Positions 1 through 8,781 of a DNA stretch of 64,000 nt are shown one piece after another. Source of the DNA: Anderseniella sp. Alg231-50. GTDB lineage: Bacteria > Pseudomonadota > Alphaproteobacteria > Rhizobiales > Aestuariivirgaceae. Position 1 is the stretch's first letter. Every line of letters begins with the position of its first letter. The stretch covers positions 372,001 to 436,000 of the forward strand of contig NZ_LT703004.1 in assembly GCF_900149695.1 (NCBI RefSeq). Reading direction: 5' to 3'. The position numbers and the translations under genes were made by a program. Below the pieces are notes generated by a model. That model saw only the letters and a list, made by a program, of their open reading frames with translations, was not told the origin of the DNA and did no database searches.

Positions 1-132
1 GGGCTTGATCTCAGCCATGACCGGCAGGCTAAGCGTCGCAATCAGCGTGACGATTGCCACCTGCGCAATCCTGACCGACCGGATCTTCAGCAGGCTAAAG
101 GCAAGAGCTTCGAAAACGCGATCACCGGTCAA
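1..132 (-). CDS. Partial exported protein, N-terminus only (cut by window start)
   Basis: Only the first 44 codons are inside the window. A TTG start at 130-132 is preceded by GAGG eight bases upstream, and no ATG fits better. The reading frame gives a basic stretch (KIRSVRIAQ) followed by a hydrophobic run ending LSLPVMAE, which resembles a signal peptide. It begins 18 bases after the stop of the formate dehydrogenase cytochrome subunit and on the same strand, so it is probably the last gene of that operon. The product cannot be named from this fragment. The non-ATG start is inferred, so confidence is modest. Confidence 0.4.
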   Translation of the reverse strand, partial: MTGDRVFEALAFSLLKIRSVRIAQVAIVTLIATLSLPVMAEIKP

Positions 133-150
133 GTTTTTAACCTCGGCAAG

Positions 151-1260
151 CTATTCCGCCGGCTGACCGGCGGAGGAGCCGGCAGCAGGCGCCGACTTGG
201 CCTTCTGCTCCTCCTCTTCAACCCACAGGCTGTGATGTTCTCGCGCCCAGTTGGTATCAACCTCTCCGGACCCCATCGCGTCGAATGCGCCTTCCATGCC
301 AACGGACCCGATATAGATGTGCCCCAGTATAATGATGATGAAGACAACGCCGACTATGCCATGCCAGATCTGGTTGAGTTGCTGTTCCTGGATCGGGGTC
401 ACGCTGGTCGGCAGCTCAAAGCCGATTGCGTTCAGGGCGGCAAAGGTCTTTGCCATGAACGCCGTTTCGAACGGGAACATCAGCGCAATGCCGGACAGGG
501 ATATGGAAATTGTCAGGACAACAACGCTCCAGAACAGGATTTTCTGACCCGCATTGAATTTCTTTGCCGGTGGGTGTGAGCCCCTGGTGAACAGTCCGCC
601 ACCTTTCAACAGCCAGACCAGGTCGTGCCGGTTCGGGAAGTTGTGAACAACCCACAAAATGAAGGCCAGCGCCACGCCCAGCATGAAGGCGAATGAGAGA
701 TAGTTGTGCAGGTACTTGCCCCACAAGGTGATGAACGCAAATGTTTCCTTGCCGATCACCGGCATCAGCGCATAACGGCCAAACAGCATGTTCAGGCCGG
801 AAAGTGCAAGGATCACAAACGACCCAGCCATCAGCCAGTGGGCAAATCGTTCAAGGCCGTTAAAGCGCTGCATGGTCACGCCTGACCGGCCGTGGTCGAT
901 CTTGATGCGGCCGCGCAGCAGGAAGTACAAAGCCAGCAGGAACAGGATCGCGAGGAGCCCATAGGTTGCATACAGCTTCAGCGGGCCGTTGCGAAACGAC
1001 CGATAGGCGGTATCGCCTTCCGACTGGATCAGCACACCGGCATTCTTGTCCGGGATGGAAACATTGCCGGTAGCCCCTTTTCGGATCTGGCTCCAGAAAC
1101 CGGTATTCAGGTCCGTGCTCTGGGCTTCAGTCGCCACGTCCGGGCTGGTTGTCTGGGCAATTGCGGGCGTGCTGTTACCGCCGATCGCAAGCATTGCTAC
1201 CGCAATGAGAGCCAAGCATACAGTACGTATGGATTTCACTAGGTCTGTGCTGGATTTCAT
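151..1260 (-). CDS. Formate dehydrogenase gamma subunit (cytochrome b556 type)
   Basis: Membrane anchor of a respiratory formate dehydrogenase; in this family it carries haem b and passes electrons from the Fe-S subunit to quinone. The 369-residue protein has an N-terminal signal-like segment, a soluble region of about 60 residues, then about five membrane helices starting near residue 95. Family landmarks are RFNGLERFAHW, the histidine-containing helices (KYLHNYLSF, WVVHNFPNRHD) and IWHGIVGVVFIIIILGHIYIG near the C-terminus, which supply likely haem ligands. The tail is acidic then Ala/Pro-rich. It lies downstream of the catalytic and Fe-S genes on the same strand, separated from them by a small lipoprotein gene and a hairpin-rich spacer. 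Confidence 0.9.
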   Translation of the reverse strand: MKSSTDLVKSIRTVCLALIAVAMLAIGGNSTPAIAQTTSPDVATEAQSTDLNTGFWSQIRKGATGNVSIPDKNAGVLIQSEGDTAYRSFRNGPLKLYATYGLLAILFLLALYFLLRGRIKIDHGRSGVTMQRFNGLERFAHWLMAGSFVILALSGLNMLFGRYALMPVIGKETFAFITLWGKYLHNYLSFAFMLGVALAFILWVVHNFPNRHDLVWLLKGGGLFTRGSHPPAKKFNAGQKILFWSVVVLTISISLSGIALMFPFETAFMAKTFAALNAIGFELPTSVTPIQEQQLNQIWHGIVGVVFIIIILGHIYIGSVGMEGAFDAMGSGEVDTNWAREHHSLWVEEEEQKAKSAPAAGSSAGQPAE

Positions 1261-1347
1261 AACGCTGATCCCCTTGGATTGCCCGTGTCAGGTATAAGAT
1301 TGTCCCCTGCCTGATCTCTTTCTGTCAATCAGGCCTGTATGCCGTTG

Positions 1348-1545
1348 TTACACACCGCCGCCGCGCTGGATTTTCATGCGCCTGCGCAATTGCTCCCTGG
1401 TGTCATCATTCAATTCCTCATCCGCCGTGCCGCTGTAAACCCCTTTTTCTTTCAAAAACGGATTGTCGGCTTCCCGCTCCTGGCAACCGGCCAGCAGGCC
1501 GAGAAGTATCGCCAGCATGAAAAACCGAATGGTTCGCGTATCCAT
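1348..1545 (-). CDS. Small lipoprotein inside the formate dehydrogenase operon
   Basis: A 65-residue protein starting MDTRTIRFFML, chosen because a GGGGTGA ribosome site precedes this ATG; an upstream in-frame ATG has no such site. The segment MLAILLGLLAGC is a clear lipobox, so the mature protein would be about 46 residues, lipid-anchored and highly charged (KEKGVYSGTADEELND, then REQLRRRMKIQRGG). It lies between the Fe-S subunit and the cytochrome b subunit genes, so co-transcription with the enzyme is likely. I do not recognise the family. A structural or assembly role at the membrane face of the enzyme is only a guess from context. Confidence 0.65.
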   Translation of the reverse strand: MDTRTIRFFMLAILLGLLAGCQEREADNPFLKEKGVYSGTADEELNDDTREQLRRRMKIQRGGGV

Positions 1546-1640
1546 GAACAAAGTCACCCCTTCCAGGTGTGGCACGGCAAAACCATTGCCGGTGAAATTT
1601 CAACAAGTGCAGTCCGGCAATAGTGCAAGCTTGTGGACCA

Positions 1641-1664
1641 AGGGCGGCGATTTCTCGCCGCCCT
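1641..1664 (-). other. Intercistronic hairpin (10-bp perfect stem)
   Basis: AGGGCGGCGA at 1641-1650 and TCGCCGCCCT at 1655-1664 form a perfect 10-bp stem with a TTTC loop. It lies between the Fe-S subunit gene and the lipoprotein gene. No run of T follows on the minus strand, so it looks more like an RNA-processing or stabilising structure than a classical terminator. Confidence 0.5.
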
Positions 1665-1704
1665 GTCCGGACATCATCGACATGTCCATATCATCGATGT
1701 GACC

Positions 1705-1731
1705 GTCAGGAACCGCTATGCGGTTCCTGAC
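1705..1731 (-). other. Intercistronic hairpin just after the Fe-S subunit (12-bp perfect stem)
   Basis: GTCAGGAACCGC at 1705-1716 and GCGGTTCCTGAC at 1720-1731 are perfect reverse complements with a 3-base loop. The structure sits 17 bases past the stop codon of the Fe-S subunit. There is no T tract after it on the minus strand. It could protect the upstream message end or partly attenuate transcription into the lipoprotein and cytochrome genes. Confidence 0.55.
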
Positions 1732-1747
1732 TGTTTCATGTCGGCGG

Positions 1748-2341
1748 TTAAGAGCCGGAACCGGGATAGGCCTTGCCCCATCCCCAGGCACCGGAACCGA
1801 AGCCACGGCCAACCACACGCTCGCGGTAAATGTTGGCGACCTGGTCGCCATCACCTGCAAGCAGCGCCTTGGTCGAACACATTTCTGCACAAAGCGGCAG
1901 TTTGCCTTCGGCCAGACGGTTGCGGCCATACTTCTTGAACTCCTTGTCGGAGTTGGCTTCCTCGGGACCACCGGCGCAGAAGGTACATTTGTCCATCTTG
2001 CCACGTGAACCGAAGTTACCGACCTGCGGGAACTGAGGCGCGCCAAACGGGCACGCGTAGAAACAGTAACCGCAACCGATGCAGAGGTCTTTATTGTGCA
2101 GAACCACGCCCTCGGCAGACTGATAGAAACAGTCAACCGGGCACACGGCCATGCACGGTGCATCCGAACAATGCATGCAAGCCACCGAGATCGAGCGTTC
2201 ACCGGGCTTGCCGTCATTGATGGTGACGACGCGGCGGCGGTTTACACCCCACGGGACTTCATGTTCGTTCTTACACGCGGTGACACAGGCGTTGCATTCG
2301 ATGCAACGTTCAGCATCACACAGGAACTTCATGCGAGCCAT
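1748..2341 (-). CDS. fdh3B: Formate dehydrogenase iron-sulfur (beta) subunit, FDH3B type
   Basis: Electron-transfer subunit carrying several [4Fe-4S] clusters between the Mo active site and cytochrome b. In 197 residues it has four cysteine groups: CIECNACVTAC near residue 13, CMHCSDAPCMAVCP near 55, CIGCGYCFYACPFG near 87, and a split group KCTFC ... LPLCAEMC near 118-155. This is the usual four-cluster ferredoxin pattern of the family, and the length is typical of the short FDH3 form without a C-terminal membrane helix. The gene follows the catalytic subunit by 12 bases. Its glycine-rich C-terminus (GRGFGSGAWGWGKA) is also usual for this subgroup. Confidence 0.92.
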   Translation of the reverse strand: MARMKFLCDAERCIECNACVTACKNEHEVPWGVNRRRVVTINDGKPGERSISVACMHCSDAPCMAVCPVDCFYQSAEGVVLHNKDLCIGCGYCFYACPFGAPQFPQVGNFGSRGKMDKCTFCAGGPEEANSDKEFKKYGRNRLAEGKLPLCAEMCSTKALLAGDGDQVANIYRERVVGRGFGSGAWGWGKAYPGSGS

Positions 2342-2353
2342 TCTGTATCCTCC

Positions 2354-5302
2354 TTATGCTTTTGCAATTTTGCAGAGAGTGGTCTTGGACTCCTGCATCT
2401 GGGTGACTGAGTCATAGCCATAGGTTTGCGCCGTATTGGTCGCTTCACCCAGGACATACGGATCAGAACCCGCAGGATAATTGGCCCGCAGGTCTTCGCC
2501 CTGCATATGGCCACCGAAGTGGAACGGCATGAAGGCTACGCCCCTGCCAACCCGCTCGGTGATCATGGCCATTACCTTGACCTTGCCCTTTTCAGGACCC
2601 TCGACCCAGACCGTGTCTCCGTTCCTGATACCAAGATCGTTGGCATCAACCGGATTGATCTCGACGAACATGTCCTGCTGCAGTTCCGCAAGCCACGGGT
2701 TCGACCGTGTCTCGTCACCACCGCCTTCGTACTCCACGAGACGACCCGATGTCAGAATGATCGGATACTCTTTCGAGAAGTCGTTCTTCTGAATCGATTC
2801 ATAAAGGGTTGGAAGACGATGCATATGCCGGTCTTTGAATGTGGCATACTTGGGCAGAAGGTCACGACGCGGCGTGTACAGCGGTTCGCGATGCAACGGC
2901 ACCGGATCCGGGAACGTCCACACAACCGTGCGGGCCTTGGCATTACCGAACGGTGCACAACCATGCTTGATTGCGACCCGCTGGATACCGCCTGACAGGT
3001 CAACCTTCCAGTTGATCTTGTCGAGCTTGGCCTGATCGTCAGTGCCGGCAACCTTCTTGATGGCAGCAAGTTCGTCTGCCGTCAGGTCGCCGTCCCAGCC
3101 GAGCTTGCGCAGCATGCCGTAGGTGAACTCAGGATAACCATCCTTGATTTCGGAATCTACGGAGTAAGCGCCTTCGGCCAGCATGTTGGCACCGCCCCAC
3201 TCGTCCGGCGCCTTGACACCGAAACGGGCACGGAATGTCAGACCACCCTCAGCCACCGGCTTGGAGTTGTCGTACAGGTTCGGCGTACCGGGATGCTTCA
3301 TTTCCGGCGTGCCCCATGACGGCCATGGCAGACCGTAATAGTCGCCGTCTGCCGGGCCACCGCGAGCCTGCAGCGTCGTCCTGTCGAACGTGTGCTGGTT
3401 GGCCATGTGCATCTTGAGACGCTCCGGCGACTGTCCGGTGTAGCCGATCGTCCACATGCCGCGGTTGATTTCGCGCAGCGTGTCTTCAATGCTCGGCTCC
3501 TTGACGGTCAGCTTGCCGATCTTTGTCTCTTCGACCTTGATATTGCGGAAGAAGCGATCTGCAAAGCCGAACTTCTCGGCGAACATCTGCATGATGACGT
3601 GGTCAGGCAGGGACTCAAACAGCGGGTCCATGACCTTTTCACGCCATTGCAGCGAGCGGTTCGATGCGGTGACCGAACCATGGGTTTCGAACTGCGTGGT
3701 CGCAGGCAGCAGATAGACGCCATCCTTGCGTCCGTGCATGACCGCCGACATGGTCGGGAACGGATCAACCACGACCAGGAGGTCGAGCTTGGCCATTGCC
3801 TTTTGCATGTCGGGCAGACGGGTCTGCGAATTGGGCGCATGCCCCCAGAACACCATGGCGCGGACATTGTCCGGCTGATCAATGTTCTCTTTCGCTTCCA
3901 GGACACCATCGATCCAGCGCGAGACGGGAATACCCTTCTCGTTCATCATCGCCTTGTCCTTGCCGTCCTTGTCCTTGCGGGTGCCGAAACGGCCCTTCAG
4001 CCAGTCAAGGTCTTCTTCCCAGACACGTGACCAGTGAGCCCATGCACCTTTCGACAGGCCGTAGTAGCCCGGCAAAGTATCCATCAGGACACCAAGGTCT
4101 GTTGCACCCTGCACATTGTCATGGCCGCGGAAGATGTTGGCACCGCCGCCGGCAACGCCCATGTTACCGAGAGCAAGCTGCAGCACACAGTAAGCACGTG
4201 TGTTGTTGTTGCCGTTGGTATGCTGGGTACCGCCCATGCACCACACGATGGTGCCCGGCTTGTTCTGGGCCATGGTGCGGGCGACACGCTTCAACTGCGA
4301 GCCGGGAACACCGGTGACCTTTTCAACTTCCTCGGGGGTCCACTTGGCGACTTCTTCCTTGATGTACTCCATGCCCCAGACGCGGCGGGAAATGAAGTCC
4401 TTGTCTTCCCAGCCGTTTTCGAAGATGTGGTACAAGACACCCCAGATCAGTGCCACGTCGGTACCGGAACGGAACCGGACATATTCGGTGGCATGAGCCG
4501 CGGTACGGGTAAAGCGCGGATCACATACGATGAATGCCGCGTTGTTTTCTTCCTTGGCTTTCAGCATGTGCAGCAAAGACACCGGATGGGCTTCTGCAGG
4601 ATTGCCGCCGATCAGGAAGATGGCACGCGAATTGTGCATGTCATTGTACGAGTTGGTCATCGCACCATAGCCCCAGGTGTTGGCAACACCGGCAACCGTG
4701 GTCGAGTGACAGATACGCGCCTGATGGTCACCATTGTTGGTGCCCCAGTAAGCGTAGAACTTGCGGAACAGATAAGCCTGCTCGTTATTGTGCTTGGCAG
4801 AACCCAGCCAGTACACAGAATCGGGACCGGACTTCTCGCGAATATCCAGCATCTTGTCGCCGATCTCGTTGATGGCTTCTTCCCATGACACCTGCTGCCA
4901 TTTGCCATCCACCAGCTTGGTCGGATACTTCAGGCGGCGCTCACCGTGAGCGTGTTCGCGCACCGCAGCACCTTTGGCGCAATGTGCACCAAGATTGAAC
5001 GGGCTGTCATAGCCTGGCTCCTGGCCAACCCAGACGCCGTTTGTGGTTTCTGCCAGCACGGTGCAACCAACCGAGCAGTGCGTACACACTGACTTCTTGA
5101 TTTCAACCGCACCGGAAACCGATGCTGCTTCAGCCTTGCGCACCATTCCCGACGATAGTGTCGATGCTGCCGCGAGACCGCCTACTGCAAGTCCCGAACG
5201 GCGCAAGAATGTCCGCCTGTCAATCGCTCCACCGGTTAAATCGGTGAGGGCCGATGACAGTCGAGGGCCGAACGCCACCTCTCCCGTCTTCTTCCTGAGC
5301 AT
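2354..5302 (-). CDS. fdhA: Formate dehydrogenase catalytic subunit (Mo-bis-MGD, Tat-exported, cysteine form)
   Basis: Oxidises formate to CO2 at a molybdopterin centre, probably on the periplasmic side because residues 29-50 form a twin-arginine signal (RRTFLRRSGLAVGGLAAAS). A [4Fe-4S] motif follows at C73, C76, C80 and C108. The metal ligand region reads RICHSTTVAG with Cys at residue 198; in selenoprotein relatives this position is selenocysteine, and here there is no in-frame TGA. At 982 residues it has full length, with the C-terminal dinucleotide-binding domain present (VEYEGGGDETRSNPW, then FVEINPVDANDLGI). Gene order is Tat-signal protein, this gene, Fe-S subunit. The TorD-like chaperone upstream is the probable folding partner. 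Confidence 0.95.
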   Translation of the reverse strand: MLRKKTGEVAFGPRLSSALTDLTGGAIDRRTFLRRSGLAVGGLAAASTLSSGMVRKAEAASVSGAVEIKKSVCTHCSVGCTVLAETTNGVWVGQEPGYDSPFNLGAHCAKGAAVREHAHGERRLKYPTKLVDGKWQQVSWEEAINEIGDKMLDIREKSGPDSVYWLGSAKHNNEQAYLFRKFYAYWGTNNGDHQARICHSTTVAGVANTWGYGAMTNSYNDMHNSRAIFLIGGNPAEAHPVSLLHMLKAKEENNAAFIVCDPRFTRTAAHATEYVRFRSGTDVALIWGVLYHIFENGWEDKDFISRRVWGMEYIKEEVAKWTPEEVEKVTGVPGSQLKRVARTMAQNKPGTIVWCMGGTQHTNGNNNTRAYCVLQLALGNMGVAGGGANIFRGHDNVQGATDLGVLMDTLPGYYGLSKGAWAHWSRVWEEDLDWLKGRFGTRKDKDGKDKAMMNEKGIPVSRWIDGVLEAKENIDQPDNVRAMVFWGHAPNSQTRLPDMQKAMAKLDLLVVVDPFPTMSAVMHGRKDGVYLLPATTQFETHGSVTASNRSLQWREKVMDPLFESLPDHVIMQMFAEKFGFADRFFRNIKVEETKIGKLTVKEPSIEDTLREINRGMWTIGYTGQSPERLKMHMANQHTFDRTTLQARGGPADGDYYGLPWPSWGTPEMKHPGTPNLYDNSKPVAEGGLTFRARFGVKAPDEWGGANMLAEGAYSVDSEIKDGYPEFTYGMLRKLGWDGDLTADELAAIKKVAGTDDQAKLDKINWKVDLSGGIQRVAIKHGCAPFGNAKARTVVWTFPDPVPLHREPLYTPRRDLLPKYATFKDRHMHRLPTLYESIQKNDFSKEYPIILTSGRLVEYEGGGDETRSNPWLAELQQDMFVEINPVDANDLGIRNGDTVWVEGPEKGKVKVMAMITERVGRGVAFMPFHFGGHMQGEDLRANYPAGSDPYVLGEATNTAQTYGYDSVTQMQESKTTLCKIAKA

Positions 5303-5382
5303 GATCTTCCTCCAGATGCGGCGCCTTTATTGGCGCCTGAATTTAAGTCCCTTAATTCCGCAAATTCAGTTCCGGTTGGAAA

Positions 5383-5577
5383 CTAGAATGCGGCAAGCTT
5401 GTAGTACGTCTTGACGTGATCAGTTTCCTGATAGCCGGCATTGCCTTCAACAGGCGCTGCAGCTTCAGCCGCAACCGATCCGGCAGCAACAGCTGCAGTT
5501 CCGGTCACAGCGGACACACCAGCAAGCTTTAGGAAATCGCGACGGCCTGAGGCCACCTTGTCACTTCCTTTTGCCAT
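5383..5577 (-). CDS. Small twin-arginine signal protein of formate dehydrogenase operons
   Basis: A 64-residue protein that is mostly a Tat signal: GRRDFLKLAGVSAVTG near residue 11, then an Ala-rich hydrophobic stretch and a possible AEAAA cleavage site. The mature part would be only about 25 residues (GYQETDHVKTYYKLAAF at the end). Proteins of this form are regularly found directly upstream of the catalytic formate dehydrogenase gene, and their function is unsettled. It sits 80 bases upstream of that gene on the same strand. It may be an accessory subunit exported with the enzyme. Confidence 0.75.
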   Translation of the reverse strand: MAKGSDKVASGRRDFLKLAGVSAVTGTAAVAAGSVAAEAAAPVEGNAGYQETDHVKTYYKLAAF

Positions 5578-5655
5578 TTTCCGCTCCTTCAGTTTTGGAC
5601 GGTTGCCCGCCCGACAATCCGGACGGCAACAACCCGCCCGGTCACATAAAAGGCA

Positions 5656-6258
5656 TCAGACCATCAAGAAGGCCTGATCCTCTACATCCATGAACGCCGC
5701 GCCCAGCTGCCCTATACAGGCGTAAAACACCGATGAGCGCGCACCTTCAAGATCTGTAAAAAAGTGTTTGGCCCACGATGCAATGTGAGCCTGGAAAAAT
5801 TTCTTCTGTTCGTCGAGATCCAGCGCTTCGCCGAAATCACCCATTATTAGACCGGACATCATTTCGCACAGCGCAGCAATATGATCTTCGGGTTCAGCGA
5901 CATCGTCACGCCTTTCAATGCCAAGCCGCGCCATGTCGTTACGCAAGCGCGCAAGCGGTTTCTCATGCAGGAAGCCGGTCAGATAATAAGAGCCGTAAGG
6001 CACCAGTTCGCCCCTGCCCACGCCGATGAACAGGTCATGATACTCGCGGGAAACTTCTTCCGGGCTGGATTTCGCAGCAACGCGGGTAATGGCGGCCACC
6101 GCCTCGCCAATCGGCGTGTCATCTCCATGCATGTCAGCAAACATATCAAGATCGTGCCGGGACGGACCCGCACGCAAGGTAGTTGCCAGCAACCTGTAGA
6201 GGTTTGCCCGCAATACATCTTCTTCGGAAACTGACAGCTCTAACTTGGCCTCACCCAT
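5656..6258 (-). CDS. TorD/DmsD-family molecular chaperone
   Basis: Cytoplasmic all-helical chaperone that binds Tat-exported molybdoenzymes before cofactor insertion. Recognised by SEEDVLRANLYRLLATTLRAGP near the start, VSREYHDLFIGVGRGELVPYGSYYLTGFLHEKPLARLR in the middle (given here as landmarks EYHDLFIGVGRGE and PYGSYYLTGFLHEKPL) and EPEDHIAALCEMMSGLI. The start MGEAKLELSV at 6258 was chosen because family members begin close to the first helix; the upstream in-frame extension is low in similarity and no strong ribosome site decides between them. It lies between the Mrp-like protein and the enzyme genes, which fits an operon-specific assembly factor. Confidence 0.87.
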   Translation of the reverse strand: MGEAKLELSVSEEDVLRANLYRLLATTLRAGPSRHDLDMFADMHGDDTPIGEAVAAITRVAAKSSPEEVSREYHDLFIGVGRGELVPYGSYYLTGFLHEKPLARLRNDMARLGIERRDDVAEPEDHIAALCEMMSGLIMGDFGEALDLDEQKKFFQAHIASWAKHFFTDLEGARSSVFYACIGQLGAAFMDVEDQAFLMV

Positions 6259-6409
6259 ACGTAATTTTTTAAGGCTGCACCCTTCAAACGGGGTACCTTG
6301 CTCGCCTTCCTCTCCTAGTTGCAGACAGGATGACGCAGCACGGGCGCGTAAGGCAAGCACATTCCAGCCCGATCCGGCAGGCTTTCACGATCTGGTAATG
6401 TGGAGTAAA

Positions 6410-7582
6410 TTACTCAACAATTATACGTGGCGCAGCCCGCTTCTGGCCCGCAGAATCGCCCAAAACCGAGGCCCAGACTGTTTCTGCGATATTGCGATAA
6501 AGCCCTGCATGATGGGAATCCGGTGCGGAAACAACGATCGGCTGGCCGGAATCAGAGCGTGTGCGCAGATCCTTGTCCAGCGGCACCTCGCCCAAAAACG
6601 GCAAACCAAGCTTTTCCGCTTCATCGCGCGCACCGCCATGACCGAAGATTTCATGACGCTCGCCACACTTGGTGCAGGTGAAGTAACTCATGTTCTCGAC
6701 GATGCCGAGCACCGGTACGTTGACCTTGCGGAACATGTTCAACCCCTTGCGGGCATCAATCAGAGCCAGGTCCTGCGGCGTGGACACGATGACCGCGCCA
6801 GACAGCGGTGTCTGCTGGGCCAGGGTCAGCTGGGCATCACCGGTTCCCGGCGGCATATCGACAATCAGGACATCAAGGTCACCCCAGTCGACCTCGCGCA
6901 GCATCTGTTGCAGCGCCGACATCACCATCGGGCCGCGCCAGATCATCGGCGTGTCTTCTTCCACCAGAAAGCCCATCGACATGGCCTTGAGGCCAAACCC
7001 TTCAAGTGGCTTCAGCGTGCGTGAGCCCGGTGACACCGGCTCCGGCCTGCCGGTAATGCCAAGCAGGCGCGGGACCGACGGGCCGTAGATGTCGGCATCG
7101 AGTATGCCCACCTTCAAACCATTGGCCTGCAGGCCAAGCGCCAGATTGACCGAGGTGGTCGACTTGCCCACCCCGCCCTTTCCGGACGCGACGGCGACAA
7201 TGTGCTTCACACCGGGCACACCCGCCATTGTCTGCGCCGCCTGGGCTTTCGGGCCCGGCTGCTGCATGGGCGGCGGCGGCGCCATGTTGGCGCCTGCCGG
7301 CGGCGGGGTCCGGCCGGCGGCCGGACGTGAGCCCGGCTTGACCTCCGCAGTGAGCGCTGCCATGACCTTTTCGACGCCGTCCACCTTGCCGACAGCTTTT
7401 TCAGCAGCCTGGCGCAACGGTTCCAGTTCATTGGCCCGCGATGCCTCGACAGTGATGGCAAACATCACATTGTCGCCGCTGACAACCACATCTGAAACCA
7501 GGCCGAGCGACACCAGGTCACCTTCAAGATCAGGCCCGCGCACCTTTGAGAGCGCCGCCATGACTTGTTGTTTGTCTACCAT
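6410..7582 (-). CDS. apbC: Mrp/ApbC-family Fe-S cluster carrier ATPase
   Basis: P-loop NTPase that carries and transfers Fe-S clusters. The 390 residues contain an N-terminal DUF59-like domain (to about residue 80), a Pro/Ala-rich linker, and the ATPase with deviant Walker A SGKGGVGKST near 133-142. Further landmarks are DADIYGPS, MPPGTGDAQLTLAQ and a CTKCGE pair near residue 305 that can bind the cluster. It is the first gene upstream of the chaperone and formate dehydrogenase genes. Supplying clusters to that Fe-S-rich enzyme is therefore a reasonable inference, though the family also serves the whole cell. Confidence 0.92.
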   Translation of the reverse strand: MVDKQQVMAALSKVRGPDLEGDLVSLGLVSDVVVSGDNVMFAITVEASRANELEPLRQAAEKAVGKVDGVEKVMAALTAEVKPGSRPAAGRTPPPAGANMAPPPPMQQPGPKAQAAQTMAGVPGVKHIVAVASGKGGVGKSTTSVNLALGLQANGLKVGILDADIYGPSVPRLLGITGRPEPVSPGSRTLKPLEGFGLKAMSMGFLVEEDTPMIWRGPMVMSALQQMLREVDWGDLDVLIVDMPPGTGDAQLTLAQQTPLSGAVIVSTPQDLALIDARKGLNMFRKVNVPVLGIVENMSYFTCTKCGERHEIFGHGGARDEAEKLGLPFLGEVPLDKDLRTRSDSGQPIVVSAPDSHHAGLYRNIAETVWASVLGDSAGQKRAAPRIIVE

Positions 7583-7696
7583 CTGAAAACCCCTGAACGC
7601 GACCCGCCATCCGTGCGGCGGCCTGTTTCTTGTCTTTTGTTTGTGGAACGGTTCAAGCCATTGAAAAGTCCGGGCTTAACCTCTCACGTACCGCAG

Positions 7697-8551
7697 TTAT
7701 CGCCGGCGCTGCGCGCCGCCCAATTCGGCGGTTATATCATTGGCGATCTTATTGACAAGCTCACCAAGTGCAAGCACCCGCTGATCAGTGACACGCGCTG
7801 TCGGGCCGGAGACCGAAACTGCGCCCAAGGGTTCGCCATGTTCGTCAAAGATTGCTGATGCCACACAGCGCAAACCAATGGCATTTTCCTCATCATCAAT
7901 GGCATAACCGCGCTGCTGGGATATCTCAAGATCCTGAAACAGCGCTTCGATTGACGTATGTGTGTGTGAAGTTTCGCGGGTCAGCTCACGACCATGCAGC
8001 ACCTTGCGGGTGGCTTCCGGGTTCATGTGGGACAAAATGGCTTTACCGACACCCGAACAATGCATCCGGGCGCGCCCGCCGGGCCCGGCAATGGCACGCA
8101 TCATTTTCTGGCATTCGACCTGGGCCAGGTAGACGATCTCCCCCCTGTCGGAAATGCCGAGGTTCACTGTCTCGCCCGACTGCTCCATCAGGCGGCGCAT
8201 ATAGGGGCGCGCTATAGTGACGACATCGCGCGAGCGCACGAAAGCCGAGCCGACGCGGAATGCCTGAACACCAATGAGCCAGACAGAACGCTCGGTATCG
8301 AATCTCACGAACCTCTCGTTCTGCAAGGTGGTGAGCAGGCGGTGAGCAGTCGAATTGGGCAGTCCGACCTCCTGGGCCACTTCCGACAACGACAGACCCG
8401 ATGCATGATAGGAAAGCGCGTTCAGCAGCTTCAGTGCTCGGCTCAGGGACTGCACCTGACCGGATGCCCGCAATATCTCCTTGCTTGGCACACGAAATTC
8501 TTCACGCCGTGCTGCGTCTCTGTCCTTGTCCGACACCTGGTTTTCGAGCAT
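7697..8551 (-). CDS. IclR-family transcriptional regulator
   Basis: One-component regulator with an N-terminal winged helix (SLSRALKLLNALSYHASGLSLSE region, then PNSTAHRLLTTLQNE) and a C-terminal ligand-binding IclR domain (RGEIVYLAQVECQKMMR, CSGVGKAILSHM, GYAIDDEENAIGLRCVASAI). The start MLENQVSDKD was preferred because a GGGA ribosome site lies about seven bases upstream; an earlier in-frame ATG lies in likely promoter DNA. It is the most upstream gene of the minus-strand formate dehydrogenase run, with 115 bases between its stop and the Mrp start, so it may control that operon. The ligand is unknown. Confidence 0.87.
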   Translation of the reverse strand: MLENQVSDKDRDAARREEFRVPSKEILRASGQVQSLSRALKLLNALSYHASGLSLSEVAQEVGLPNSTAHRLLTTLQNERFVRFDTERSVWLIGVQAFRVGSAFVRSRDVVTIARPYMRRLMEQSGETVNLGISDRGEIVYLAQVECQKMMRAIAGPGGRARMHCSGVGKAILSHMNPEATRKVLHGRELTRETSHTHTSIEALFQDLEISQQRGYAIDDEENAIGLRCVASAIFDEHGEPLGAVSVSGPTARVTDQRVLALGELVNKIANDITAELGGAQRRR

Positions 8552-8601
8552 AGATATTCCCAATTCAAATTCGCCTGTCTTAGAGGTATATACGATGTTG
8601 T

Positions 8602-8614
8602 TCCACAATGTGGA
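8602..8614. promoter_or_regulatory. Short palindrome upstream of the IclR gene (possible autoregulatory operator)
   Basis: TCCACA at 8602-8607 and TGTGGA at 8609-8614 form a perfect inverted repeat around one base, about 50 bases upstream of the IclR start and inside the 230-bp divergent spacer with the DedA gene. IclR-family proteins bind short palindromes near their own promoters. A second partly symmetric stretch, GTTCCAAAAGAAC, lies about 30 bases further on. Assignment is by position only. Confidence 0.35.
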
Positions 8615-8781
8615 TCAAAAACCACAAACCGGACCGCTCTTCGTTCCAAAAGAACCGACAGAACCCAATATTCCCTTAAAATTTCCAAGATCTGCGGGCC
8701 ATCTGGTCTAACGAACCCCGGTAGAACCTAGCCTCGAACTGGCCGCACCTTGTCACAGACCGAATTGGAACGCAATTCCAT

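Noticed and set aside
1600-2217. Long Arg/Ser-rich frame antisense-phase to the Fe-S subunit.
   Set aside because: It is a same-strand out-of-frame shadow of the ferredoxin-like gene, which has clear cysteine motifs.
2354-5302. Selenocysteine form of formate dehydrogenase.
   Set aside because: The metal-ligand codon encodes Cys198 and there is no in-frame TGA or SECIS-like need.
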